A stretch of 64,000 bases of DNA from an uncultured Burkholderiales bacterium (GTDB lineage Bacteria > Pseudomonadota > Gammaproteobacteria > Burkholderiales > Burkholderiaceae_C). Within the stretch, counting starts at the first letter, position 1, and each line of letters opens with the position of its first letter. The notes below the pieces were generated by a model, which did no database searches, had not been told where the DNA came from, and saw only the letters and a program-made list of their open reading frames with translations. This document shows, piece by piece, positions 30,675 through 39,296 of this stretch. The stretch is taken from assembly GCA_903932865.1 (NCBI GenBank), contig CAIZHQ010000016.1:434001-498000 (forward strand), written 5' to 3'. The translations under genes and the position numbers were made by a program.

Positions 30675-31259
30675 GTGCTCACCACCCATTTGCTTTACCT
30701 GCACGGTTTCAGGTCGTCGCCACAGTCGGCCAAGGCCCAAATCATGGCCAAGTGGGTGCAGGCTGAGCACCCCGGTGTCACCTGGTGGTGTCCGCAGCTG
30801 CCCGCTTCGCCAATGCAGGCCATGGCCCTGTTGCTCGACGGCATGGCCGCTTGGCCGCGCGGACAGATGGCGGTGATGGGTTCTTCGCTCGGTGGCTTTT
30901 ATGCAGCCTGGTTGTCGGCGTATTGGCGCGTTCCTGCTGTGCTGATCAACCCGGCCGTGCATCCCTCGCGCGATCTGGCCCGCTTCATCGGCGAGCACCC
31001 GGTCTGGCAAGACCCCTCTCAAAAAATCTTTTTTGAACCCGCTCATGTGCAAGAGCTGAAGCAGCTCGAAAGTCAGCCCTCGCCAACCCAGCCCGCTACG
31101 CTGGCCTTGATCGCCAAGGGCGACGAGGTGCTGGACTGGCGCGAAATGCTGGCCCGCCACCAGGCCGGGCAGGTGCGTCTGGTCGACGGGAGCGACCACG
31201 CCTTGAGCGATTTTGACGAGCACTTGCCGCAAATCCTTGAATTTCTGCAATTGGCGTGA
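30675..31259 (+). CDS. YqiA/YcfP family alpha/beta-hydrolase (esterase)
   Basis: A 194-residue alpha/beta-hydrolase. It begins LLYLHGFRSSPQSAKA, has the nucleophile motif GSSLGG and a late DHALSDF with the catalytic histidine, as in the E. coli esterase YqiA. GTG start at 30675, only 6 bp after kup. Its stop region overlaps the open frame of the next gene. The natural substrate is unknown; a small acyl ester is likely. Confidence 0.83.
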   Translation: MLTTHLLYLHGFRSSPQSAKAQIMAKWVQAEHPGVTWWCPQLPASPMQAMALLLDGMAAWPRGQMAVMGSSLGGFYAAWLSAYWRVPAVLINPAVHPSRDLARFIGEHPVWQDPSQKIFFEPAHVQELKQLESQPSPTQPATLALIAKGDEVLDWREMLARHQAGQVRLVDGSDHALSDFDEHLPQILEFLQLA

Positions 31260-31303
31260 ACCCCGCCGGGCCGAATGCCCAGGTGGCATGGGAAAATCAG
31301 GCC

Positions 31304-33367
31304 ATGTACGTATTATTTGAAGATGCCGGCAAATTCATGGCCGGACGGATCATGGCCGAAGCCGAGGCTTCCGCGCAGGTCGAACTCGACTCTGGCAAAC
31401 GGGTCAAGGTCAAGGCGGCCCACATGCTGCTCAGGTTTGACAAACCGACCCCGGCCGCTTTGCTGGCCGAGGCGGGGGTGCTGAGTCAAACCATCGAGTT
31501 GGAACTGGCCTACGAATGCGCCCCGGACGAGGAGTTCGGCTTTGGCGACCTGGCCAAAGACTATTTCAGCAACAACGCCAGCACCACCGAGCAGGTGGCG
31601 GCCTTGCTGCGTTTGCACGAAGCGCCGCATTACTTCCGCCGGGGGGGGGCCAAAGGGCGTTTTCGCAAAGCCCCCGCCGAGATCGTGCAGCAAGCCCTTT
31701 TGGCCATCGAGAAGAAAAAGCAGGTCCAGGCCCAGATCGAAGCCTGGTCGGACGATCTGGTGGCGGGCACTTGCCCTGAGCCGATCCGCGAGCAGCTCTA
31801 CAAAATTCTGTTTCGACCCGACAAAAACACCGCCGAGTACAAGGCCGTGGTCGAGGCCAGCAAAAGCAGTCAGACGGCGCCTTTGGACTTGCTGCAAAAC
31901 GCAGGGGCCATCGCTTCGCCTTGGGATTTTCATTGGCAACGGTTCTTGTTTGACCTGTTCCCCAAGGGCACGGGCTTTCCCCCCTTGCAAGCGCCCGCCA
32001 TCACCGACGAGTTGCCACTGGCGCCGGTGCAGGCGTTTTCGATTGATGATTCACACACCACCGAAATCGACGATGCCCTTTCCCTGCAGGGCCTGGGCAC
32101 GGGCACGGTCACCGTGGGCATTCACATCGCTGCGCCAGGGCTGGCGCTGAGCCCTGGCGGTCCGGTAGACCTGCTCGGCCGCGCCCGCCTGTCCACCGTT
32201 TACATGCCGGGTTACAAAATCACCATGCTGCCAGACAGCGTGGTGCAGGCCTACACCCTGATTGAAGGGCGTGACTGCCCGGCAGTGTCCTTGTATGTGA
32301 GCTTCAGCGAAGACACGCTGGAGGTGCAAAGCGCGGTTACCCGTCTGGAGCGCGTGCCGATTTTGGTCAACTTGCGCCACGACCAGCTCGACGAGCGCAT
32401 CACCCGTGAATGGCTGGAGGGCGAAGACCTCAGCGACCATGCCGATGTGCCAGTCAGCCGCGATACGCTGGCGTTTTACTGGCGTCTGGCGCAAACCCTC
32501 AAGGCGCGGCGCGAAGTGGTGCGCGGCAAACCCGAAAATTTCAACCGACCGGACTACAGCTTCAAGCTCGAGCGGGGCAGCAGCGACACGCCGCCTACGG
32601 GAGACGAGACCGTGTTGATCACCACCCGCAAACGCGGTGCGCCGCTCGATTTGATGGTGGCCGAGGCTATGATCCTGGCCAACAGCACCTGGGGCCAGTG
32701 GATGGCCAGTCTGGGTGTGCCTGGCATCTACCGCAGCCAGGCCAGTTTGGCCCCTGGCGTCAAGGTGCGCATGGGCACGAAAGCGTTGCCGCATGCCGGC
32801 ATTGGCGTGCCCAGCTATGCCTGGAGCACCTCGCCGCTGCGCCGTTACACCGACCTGGTCAACCAGTGGCAAATCATCGCCTGTGCCAAGCATGGCGCCA
32901 CGGCCGCCTTGGCCGCGCCCTTCAAACCCAAAGACGCCGAGTTGTTTTCCATCATCAGCGGCTTCGATGCGGCCTACAGCGCCTACAACAGCGTGCAGTC
33001 CAGCATGGAGCGCTACTGGACGCTGCGCCATGTGCAGCAGCACAGCATCGAGGAGTTGGACGCCAGTCTGGTCAAGGAGATGGGAGGTGGTATCTGGTTG
33101 GTACGCGCTGACGACTTGCCATTGATGTTCAGCGCCATGGGCGCACAGAACTTGCCTCGTGGTGCACGCGTGCGCGTCAAGTTGGCCGACGTGGATCTGA
33201 TGGCCCTGGATGTGCGTGGCACCGTGATCGCACACCTGGACGCCGAAGGCCAAGGCGCTGGTGCCGAAGAAGCTGAACCAGAGGCCGAGGACGATGACAA
33301 CCTGCCTGCGGGCCCGGTGACCATCGCGGTGGACCTGAATGACAGCACACCCCTCCATGCGCCCTGA
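31304..33367 (+). CDS. RNB domain-containing exoribonuclease (RNase II family)
   Basis: A 687-residue protein with a central RNB nuclease domain. The catalytic region SIDDSHTTEIDDALSL holds the conserved aspartates that bind Mg2+, and RRYTDLVNQWQ lies near the C-terminus. The N-terminal part lacks the obvious pair of cold-shock domains of E. coli RNase R, and the protein is shorter than RNase R. This RNB type degrades single-stranded RNA 3' to 5'. ATG 31304 is chosen; the frame opens at 31256. It overlaps the TonB gene by 29 bp (or 11, depending on the TonB start). Confidence 0.87.
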   Translation: MYVLFEDAGKFMAGRIMAEAEASAQVELDSGKRVKVKAAHMLLRFDKPTPAALLAEAGVLSQTIELELAYECAPDEEFGFGDLAKDYFSNNASTTEQVAALLRLHEAPHYFRRGGAKGRFRKAPAEIVQQALLAIEKKKQVQAQIEAWSDDLVAGTCPEPIREQLYKILFRPDKNTAEYKAVVEASKSSQTAPLDLLQNAGAIASPWDFHWQRFLFDLFPKGTGFPPLQAPAITDELPLAPVQAFSIDDSHTTEIDDALSLQGLGTGTVTVGIHIAAPGLALSPGGPVDLLGRARLSTVYMPGYKITMLPDSVVQAYTLIEGRDCPAVSLYVSFSEDTLEVQSAVTRLERVPILVNLRHDQLDERITREWLEGEDLSDHADVPVSRDTLAFYWRLAQTLKARREVVRGKPENFNRPDYSFKLERGSSDTPPTGDETVLITTRKRGAPLDLMVAEAMILANSTWGQWMASLGVPGIYRSQASLAPGVKVRMGTKALPHAGIGVPSYAWSTSPLRRYTDLVNQWQIIACAKHGATAALAAPFKPKDAELFSIISGFDAAYSAYNSVQSSMERYWTLRHVQQHSIEELDASLVKEMGGGIWLVRADDLPLMFSAMGAQNLPRGARVRVKLADVDLMALDVRGTVIAHLDAEGQGAGAEEAEPEAEDDDNLPAGPVTIAVDLNDSTPLHAP

Positions 33368-34280
33368 GGAAAAAACACGCTCTGGCGGTGCGGCTCGCCC
33401 CACTGCGGGCCGTTTGCAGCCTTTTTCGCACCAGGGCCTGAGCTGGGCATTGGGCCTGTCGGTGGCCGTCCATGCGGGTTTGGTGGGTTGCCGGTTTGGG
33501 GCACCCGAGGCCTACAACCGTGTCTTTCAGGACACCCCGCTGGAAGTGATTTTGGTCAATGCGCGCAGTCAGGAACTTCCCCAAGAAGCCCAGGCCTTGG
33601 CCCAGGTGCGTTTGGCTGGCGGCGGCGAGGTGCCTCAGGTGCGCATCTCCAGCTCGCCCTTGCCAACTGCGATGAACGCTGAACCGGGCATGGACCTGAG
33701 CGCGACCCAACAAAAAATCGAAGTGCTCAAAATGCAGCAAATGCATTTGTTGACACAACTCAAGGATGAGTTGGCCGTGCTCAACCGTGAAAATGCAGGC
33801 GATCGGGCCGACAGTCCTGATCGTGAGTCCAAGGTGCAGCGTCAGCAGCAACTGGCACGCCAGATGGCGCAAATCGAGCAACGCGTGGACCAAACTCAGG
33901 GTGCGGCCCGCAAGCGCTACATCAGCCCCGCCACGCAAGAGGTGGTCTATGCGATTTACTACGACAAAATGCGCCGCACCATCGAGTACCGGGGCACCTT
34001 GAACTTTCCGGAGGCAGCAGGGGAAAAACTTTATGGACAGCTGACCATGGTGATCACCGTGGACAGTCGGGGGCAGTTGCTGGGCACCGAAGTGGCGCGC
34101 TCGTCGGGCCAGCCCTTGCTCGATGAACGTGCTGTAGCCATTGTTCGCCATGCCGCACCGTTTGGCCATTTCACCCCTCAAATGCGGGCCCAAGCCGATC
34201 AAATCGTGGTCGTCACGCGCTTTCACTTTTCGCGCGATGACACATTGGGAACCAAGATGATGGCGGCTGAACAGGGTTAA
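33339..34280 (+). CDS. TonB family energy-transducing protein
   Basis: A 313-residue protein with a cytoplasmic N-terminus, one membrane helix (about residues 33-50), a coiled-coil rich middle (about 120-190, Gln/Glu/Arg rich), and a C-terminal TonB-like domain with YPEAA-type sequence (LNFPEAAGEK) and GQLTMVITVDSRGQL. Unlike classical TonB it lacks a long Pro-Glu/Pro-Lys spacer; the coiled coil replaces it. Start at ATG 33339 or 33357 inside the end of the RNB gene. Likely partner of an ExbB/ExbD pair, but it is not adjacent to one. Confidence 0.75.
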   Translation: MTAHPSMRPEEKTRSGGAARPTAGRLQPFSHQGLSWALGLSVAVHAGLVGCRFGAPEAYNRVFQDTPLEVILVNARSQELPQEAQALAQVRLAGGGEVPQVRISSSPLPTAMNAEPGMDLSATQQKIEVLKMQQMHLLTQLKDELAVLNRENAGDRADSPDRESKVQRQQQLARQMAQIEQRVDQTQGAARKRYISPATQEVVYAIYYDKMRRTIEYRGTLNFPEAAGEKLYGQLTMVITVDSRGQLLGTEVARSSGQPLLDERAVAIVRHAAPFGHFTPQMRAQADQIVVVTRFHFSRDDTLGTKMMAAEQG

Positions 34281-34320
34281 CCATGACGCGATTGAATGCA
34301 AGCCACAAGGAGACGGGTTG

Positions 34321-35052
34321 ATGCGCGCTTTGGGACGCTGGTTGCTCTTGCTGGTCATGGCGGGTGTGTGCCTGCAGCTGTTTTTTGCCCTGCGCATCTT
34401 GGGCATGAATTGGCTCGCGCCAGAATCGACCAGCTTCCAGCGGTCGCAAGCTTGGCAAATCCTGGTGCGTCAGGGGCAATTGCCTTGGCGGCAAGAGTCG
34501 GTGGCATTGCAAGACATCTCCAAAGGTTTGCAACGCGCCGTGATCGCCTCTGAGGACGCGGCCTTCACCCAGCACCACGGCATCTGGTGGCAGTCCCTTG
34601 AAAAAGCCTGGGAGAAAAACGCCCAAGCCAAAGCGAAGGCCGAGAAACGCGCCCAACGTCAACCTGACAAACCGGTGGACGTCAAAATTGTGGGGGGCTC
34701 CACCATCACCCAGCAGTTGGCCAAAAACCTGTTTTTGTCGGGTGAGCGCACGCTGCTGCGCAAGGGGCAAGAGATGGTGCTGGCACTGATGCTGGAGTCT
34801 TTGCTCAGCAAAGAGCGCATTTTGGAGATATACCTCAACAGTGTGGAATGGGGCGAGGGCGTTTTTGGTGCCGAGGCGGCGGCGCAGCACTACTTTCGCA
34901 AAAGCGCCGCTCGCCTGAACGCATGGGAGGCTGCACGGCTGGCCGTGATGCTGCCACGTCCGCGTTATTTTGAAAAACTCGCGCAGTCGCCCTATTTGGC
35001 GCGGCGTGCGGAGACCATCATGGCCCGCATGAACGACGTGGTCCTGCCATGA
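34321..35052 (+). CDS. mtgA: Monofunctional biosynthetic peptidoglycan transglycosylase
   Basis: A 243-residue GT51 enzyme with one N-terminal membrane helix. The catalytic glutamate region is [13 protein letters not shown], and the [19 protein letters not shown] and [14 protein letters not shown] motifs are intact. It polymerises lipid II into glycan strands at the periplasmic face. Residues about 95-120 form an extra Lys/Ala-rich insert. Start ATG 34321; a TTG precedes it directly. Its stop overlaps the ruvC start by 4 bp. Confidence 0.94.
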   Translation: MRALGRWLLLLVMAGVCLQLFFALRILGMNWLAPESTSFQRSQAWQILVRQGQLPWRQESVALQDISKGLQRAVIASEDAAFTQHHGIWWQSLEKAWEKNAQAKAKAEKRAQRQPDKPVDVKIVGGSTITQQLAKNLFLSGERTLLRKGQEMVLALMLESLLSKERILEIYLNSVEWGEGVFGAEAAAQHYFRKSAARLNAWEAARLAVMLPRPRYFEKLAQSPYLARRAETIMARMNDVVLP

Positions 35053-35627
35053 GCCTGAGTACCCCAGCCCCCGCCAGTATTCGAATCTTGGGCATCGACC
35101 CTGGCTTGCAAACCACTGGCTTTGGCGTCATCGAGATCACCGGATCGCGCCTGAAGTATGTCGCCAGCGGCGTGATCGAGACCACACGCGGTGAAATGGG
35201 CAACCTGCCTGCCCGGTTGAAAATCATCTACGACGGCGTGCGTGAAATCACCGCGCGTTACCAACCCGATGTGGCCTCGGTTGAAATCGTGTTTGTCAAC
35301 GTCAACCCGCAAGCGACCTTGCTCTTGGGTCAGGCGCGGGGCTGCGCCGTCACAGCCTTGGTGTCGTGCGACTTGCCCGTGGCCGAATACACCGCATTGC
35401 AAATGAAGCAATCGGTCACCGGACACGGTCGAGCGGCCAAATCGCAAATTCAGGAAATGGTCAAGCGCTTGCTGCAGTTGCCCGTGCTGCCTAGGCAAGA
35501 CGCGGCCGATGCCTTAGGGATGGCCATCACCCACGCCCATGCCAGCCCTTCCATGAACAAACTGGCCGCTCAAGGCGTGCTCAATCGCAAAACCCACGGC
35601 ATGTTTCGTAGCGGGCGCAGCCACTGA
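35049..35627 (+). CDS. ruvC: Holliday junction resolvase RuvC
   Basis: A 192-residue crossover-junction endonuclease. The first catalytic aspartate is Asp17 in [10 protein letters not shown], the glutamate follows in ASVEIVFV with [13 protein letters not shown], and the C-terminal acidic pair is in [14 protein letters not shown]. It works with RuvAB, which are not in the window. Translational coupling to mtgA is suggested by the ATGA overlap. It converges with scpA. Confidence 0.95.
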   Translation: MSLSTPAPASIRILGIDPGLQTTGFGVIEITGSRLKYVASGVIETTRGEMGNLPARLKIIYDGVREITARYQPDVASVEIVFVNVNPQATLLLGQARGCAVTALVSCDLPVAEYTALQMKQSVTGHGRAAKSQIQEMVKRLLQLPVLPRQDAADALGMAITHAHASPSMNKLAAQGVLNRKTHGMFRSGRSH

Positions 35628-35637
35628 CAACCATCGA

Positions 35638-36492
35638 TCAGTTGGGTGTGTAAGCCAGGCGCACGTAAATCGGCGCAAAGGCCTCGGCCTGGGTGATCTC
35701 GATCAGTGTTTCCTTGGCCAGCTCCAGCAGGGCGATGAAGGAGACCACCAGCACCGGCACGCCCAAACTCGGGTCGAACAGGTGTTCAAACTCCACAAAT
35801 TTGCGCCCTTGCAGGTGCTTGAGCACGATGCTCATGTGCTCGCGCACGCTGAGTTCTTCTCGGCTGATCTTGTGGTGTTGTACCAGGTTGGCACGTTTGA
35901 GGATGTCGCGCCAAGCCGATTGCAGCTCGTCCATGCCCACATCGGGAAAGCGCGGTTGCAGGCTTTGCTCGATGTAGACCTGGACCTGCAGGAAATCGCG
36001 GCCGTATTGCGGGATCACGTTCAACTGCATCGAAGCCAGCTTCATCTGCTCGTACTCGAGCAGGCGACGCACCAATTCGGCACGCGGGTCTTCGGCCTCT
36101 TCGCCCTCAGGCGCCCTTTTGGGCGGCAGCAGCATGCGCGACTTGATCTCGATCAGCATGGCTGCCATCAAGAGGTATTCGGCGGCCAACTCCAGGTTGC
36201 GCTGGCGAATTTCGTCGACATAGCTCAGGTACTGGCGTGTCACGCCCGCCATCGGGATATCCAGGATGTTGAAGTTTTGCTTGCGGATCAGGTACAGCAG
36301 CAAGTCCAGCGGACCTTCAAAGGCCTCCAAGAACACCTCCAACGCATCCGGCGGGATGTACAGGTCGCTGGGCATCGCGAACAGTGGCTCGCCATACAAG
36401 CGGGCCAGCGCCACCTGGTCGACCACGGCTGGCATGGCCGCACTGGCCATGGCTTCGGGAAGCTGCAGGGGCTTGGGGGTGTCGGTGCTCAC
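35638..36492 (-). CDS. scpA: Segregation and condensation protein A
   Basis: A 284-residue ScpA kleisin that links SMC with ScpB in chromosome condensation. The N-terminal core FEGPLDLLLYLIRKQNFNI is the family hallmark, followed by AAEYLLMAAMLIEIKSRMLL. The C-terminal winged-helix region ends in LAYTPN. The start is GTG at 36492 (complement); an ATG about 14 codons later is an alternative. It lies downstream of DUF3460 on the same strand, a gene pair common in Burkholderiales. Confidence 0.93.
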   Translation of the reverse strand: MSTDTPKPLQLPEAMASAAMPAVVDQVALARLYGEPLFAMPSDLYIPPDALEVFLEAFEGPLDLLLYLIRKQNFNILDIPMAGVTRQYLSYVDEIRQRNLELAAEYLLMAAMLIEIKSRMLLPPKRAPEGEEAEDPRAELVRRLLEYEQMKLASMQLNVIPQYGRDFLQVQVYIEQSLQPRFPDVGMDELQSAWRDILKRANLVQHHKISREELSVREHMSIVLKHLQGRKFVEFEHLFDPSLGVPVLVVSFIALLELAKETLIEITQAEAFAPIYVRLAYTPN

Positions 36493-36549
36493 GGGGTCGG
36501 TTGGGCTTGAAAAATGGGGCCGGGAGGGTCAGTACAGACCCAGCGAAGT

Positions 36550-36753
36550 TCAGGCTTTCGTCTGGTACACGTAAGGTTTTTGCGCCACGCGGCCTTGCTT
36601 GAAATCGGCCTGGATGTCGCGGTCAATCGGCTTGTCCCACAGCAGGCCGCGACCTTGGCGCTGTTCGGCTTCGAGTTCGGGGCGCTGGGCCTTGAGTTGG
36701 TCAATGAACAAGGTGGTGTCGGAAGCGTAATCGGGGCGGCGAAAAAAAGACAT
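36550..36753 (-). CDS. DUF3460 family small protein
   Basis: A 67-residue, soluble, charged protein beginning MSFFRRPDYASDTTLFIDQL and ending in YVYQTKA, recognised as DUF3460 of betaproteobacteria. Function unknown. It lies 57 bp upstream of scpA on the same strand, so co-expression is likely. ATG 36753 is used; the frame remains open upstream. Confidence 0.85.
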   Translation of the reverse strand: MSFFRRPDYASDTTLFIDQLKAQRPELEAEQRQGRGLLWDKPIDRDIQADFKQGRVAQKPYVYQTKA

Positions 36754-36830
36754 GGTGGGCAATCCGTGTGGGCAAAAACAAAAGGGTTCTGGTAGCCCCT
36801 GAAGACCATCAGAACCGGAATGAGTGCATT

Positions 36831-38510
36831 TTAGCGGGCCGGTTCTGCGCTCAGGCTGACGGCCAAGGCCACGCTGCTGCTCAGGTCGGGTTGCAGGTGT
36901 GCCTGCAGGTGTTTCACCAGACCACTGCGCCGAGCCATGTCCAGTGGCTGGTGCGTCAGGCCGCACACGATGAGGTGCACTTGTTTCTTGCGACAGGTCT
37001 CGACCAGGTTCATCATTGCATCGGCCCCGGACGAGTCGATGTAAATGACGTTTTTAAGGTCCAGCACCAGCGTGGGTGTGCTGATCTGGTCTTCGATGGA
37101 TTCGATCAGTTTGACCGCCCCAAAAAACAGCGCGCCGTACAAGCGCCAGGCTTGAACCTGGTGTTCAAATCCAGCCAGACCCGGTTGCTCCATGCGGGTC
37201 ACGCCCTCGCTGCGACTGAGGCTGGAGATGCGGTAGATGAAGGTCAGGCAAGCGGCGATCAGGCCCACTTCGACGGCCACCGTCAGGTCAAACACCACAG
37301 TCAGGAAAAACACCGCCAGCAGGGTGACGCGGTAGGGCAAGCGGTACTGGCGCAGGTGCATGAATTCGCGCCATTCCCCCATGTTCCAAGCCACAAACAT
37401 CAAGATCGCCGCCAGCGCCGCCAGTGGGATGTGCCCGGCCAGGGGGGCGGCCACCAGCACCATAACCAGCAAGGTCAGCGCATGCACCATGCCCGAAATC
37501 GGGGTGGTGCCGCCGCTTTTGATGTTGGTCACGGTGCGGGCAATGGTGCCGGTGGCGGGCATGCCACCAAAAAATGGCGTCACGAAATTGGCCACGCCCT
37601 GCGCCATCAGTTCCTGGTTGGGGTTGTGTCGGTCACCGATCATGCCGTCGGCAATGCGGGCGCACAGCAGCGATTCAACTGCACCCAGGAGGGCCAGGGT
37701 CAGCGTGGGCATGAGCAAAAAGCGGGCGCTGTCCCAGCTGAACTCGGGCCAAGCAAAGCCCGGCAGGGACGAGGGGATGCCCCCAAACTTGCTGCCAATC
37801 GTCTCCACGGGCAAGTTCAGCAGCCAAGTGGTGAAAGTGGCCACCACCAGCGCCACGATGGAGCCGGGCAGCATGCTGGCCCAGCGGTAGCGGGTGTCCG
37901 TCAAGCGACGGCTCATGCGCAACCAGCCCACCACCAGCGACAAGGACGTCAGGGCCAGCAACAAGGCGGCCAGATTGGCTGTGTGCAGGTTCAGCCACAG
38001 TGTGTTCAGGATGCCAAAGAAATCGGCCGGCATGGTGGCCACTTTCAGGCCCAGAAAATCCTTGATTTGCGACAACATGATCAGCACCGCGATGCCGTTG
38101 GTGAACCCAATCACCACCGCCACCGGGATGAAGCGGATCAGCGTGCCCAGACGGAACAAGCCCATCAAAAACAGCAGCACGCCCGACATGGCGGTGGCCA
38201 AGATCAGGTTGGCCAGGCCATAGCGCTCGACGATGCCGTAGACGATGACAATGAATGCCCCGGCTGGACCGCCGATTTGCACCCGGCTGCCACCCAGGGC
38301 CGAGATCAAAAAGCCCGCCATGATCGCGGTGAACAGGCCAGCCTCGGGTTTGAGGCCGGAGGCGATGGCAAAGGCCATGGCCAGGGGCAGGGCCACCACG
38401 CCCACAGCGATGCCAGCGCCCACGTCTTGGGTGAAGCCCGCTCGGTTGTAGCCGTGCATGCTGTCGAGCAAACGGGGGCGAAAAAAACGCTTGGCCCGCA
38501 TCCAGTTCAT
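36831..38510 (-). CDS. SulP family inorganic anion transporter with STAS domain
   Basis: A 559-residue permease of the SLC26/SulP family. About ten to twelve hydrophobic helices follow the signature region GIAVGVVALPLAMAFAIASG near the start; the C-terminal ~110 residues form a STAS domain, with LVLDLKNVIYIDSSGADAMM. Members move sulfate, bicarbonate or organic acids. No carbonic anhydrase is fused or adjacent, so the substrate is open. It precedes DUF3460 on the same strand, 77 bp away. Confidence 0.9.
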   Translation of the reverse strand: MNWMRAKRFFRPRLLDSMHGYNRAGFTQDVGAGIAVGVVALPLAMAFAIASGLKPEAGLFTAIMAGFLISALGGSRVQIGGPAGAFIVIVYGIVERYGLANLILATAMSGVLLFLMGLFRLGTLIRFIPVAVVIGFTNGIAVLIMLSQIKDFLGLKVATMPADFFGILNTLWLNLHTANLAALLLALTSLSLVVGWLRMSRRLTDTRYRWASMLPGSIVALVVATFTTWLLNLPVETIGSKFGGIPSSLPGFAWPEFSWDSARFLLMPTLTLALLGAVESLLCARIADGMIGDRHNPNQELMAQGVANFVTPFFGGMPATGTIARTVTNIKSGGTTPISGMVHALTLLVMVLVAAPLAGHIPLAALAAILMFVAWNMGEWREFMHLRQYRLPYRVTLLAVFFLTVVFDLTVAVEVGLIAACLTFIYRISSLSRSEGVTRMEQPGLAGFEHQVQAWRLYGALFFGAVKLIESIEDQISTPTLVLDLKNVIYIDSSGADAMMNLVETCRKKQVHLIVCGLTHQPLDMARRSGLVKHLQAHLQPDLSSSVALAVSLSAEPAR

Positions 38511-38540
38511 GTGTCTCTCATGTTTGTTCTGGGCGTTCCA

Positions 38541-39278
38541 TTATGTGGCACGACCGCGCAGGTCGAGGAGCAAAGGCCGCAGACACAAAATCCAGAGCGT
38601 GGCTGCCAACGGCACGGTGGTGATGAAGCCCCAGTGCTTGAAACCCAGCGCCCCGGTCAGCCCACCCATAAAAAAGCCCAACACCAGGACCAGTTGTACC
38701 CTCAGGCGCTGGCGCTCGGCACGCACCCTGTGGCCGTGTGGGCGCCGGTTCATGTACACAAGTTTGCCCAACTCAATGCCCAGGTCGGTCACCAGCCCGG
38801 TGATGTGCGTGGTGCGGATTTCGGCCTTGGATATTTTGGTGATGACCGCGTTTTGCAGGCCCATGATGAAGCACAGCAACAGGACTGTGAGCGGGACAAA
38901 CTGCTGCGACCAGGCGGCAATGGCGGTGCCAAAAATTCCAAACACCAGCAAGGCGGCCGATTCCAGCAAAAGCGGGAGGCAGTAGCTGCTGCGAAGCTGC
39001 AGTCGCAGGCCCCAGTTGACCATGATCGCGGTGCACATGGCCCCAGAGACAAAGGCCCCCAGGCAAACCACGCCCGCCAGCGCCAAGGTCATGTTGCCCA
39101 ACACCAGGTCGTCGGCCACCGAAGACACAATGCCCGTCATGTGTGAGGTGTAGCTGCCCACCGCCAAAAAGCCCCCGGCGTTGGTGGCCCCGGCAACGAA
39201 TGTCAGCACCAGCCCCAGCCGCAAATTGGCCTCTGGGCTTCGCTGCACATCGGTCCATCCGCGGATCAGAGGAAACAT
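38541..39278 (-). CDS. DUF1275 (YoaK) family membrane protein
   Basis: A 245-residue protein with about six membrane helices. The beginning VAGATNAGGFLAVGSYTSHMTG is the DUF1275 signature, and MGLQNAVITKIS with TTHITGLVTDLGIELGK is the second. Function unknown. It ends 30 bp before the SulP start on the same strand, so the two could be co-transcribed, possibly hinting at a shared transport role. It begins 18 bp after the metG stop. Confidence 0.85.
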   Translation of the reverse strand: MFPLIRGWTDVQRSPEANLRLGLVLTFVAGATNAGGFLAVGSYTSHMTGIVSSVADDLVLGNMTLALAGVVCLGAFVSGAMCTAIMVNWGLRLQLRSSYCLPLLLESAALLVFGIFGTAIAAWSQQFVPLTVLLLCFIMGLQNAVITKISKAEIRTTHITGLVTDLGIELGKLVYMNRRPHGHRVRAERQRLRVQLVLVLGFFMGGLTGALGFKHWGFITTVPLAATLWILCLRPLLLDLRGRAT

Positions 39279-39296
39279 GTGCAGCTTTTCATCGGT

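Noticed and set aside
36768-39146. 792-codon plus-strand open frame opposite the SulP and DUF1275 genes
   Set aside because: His/Gln-rich antisense shadow; the minus strand carries clear membrane proteins.
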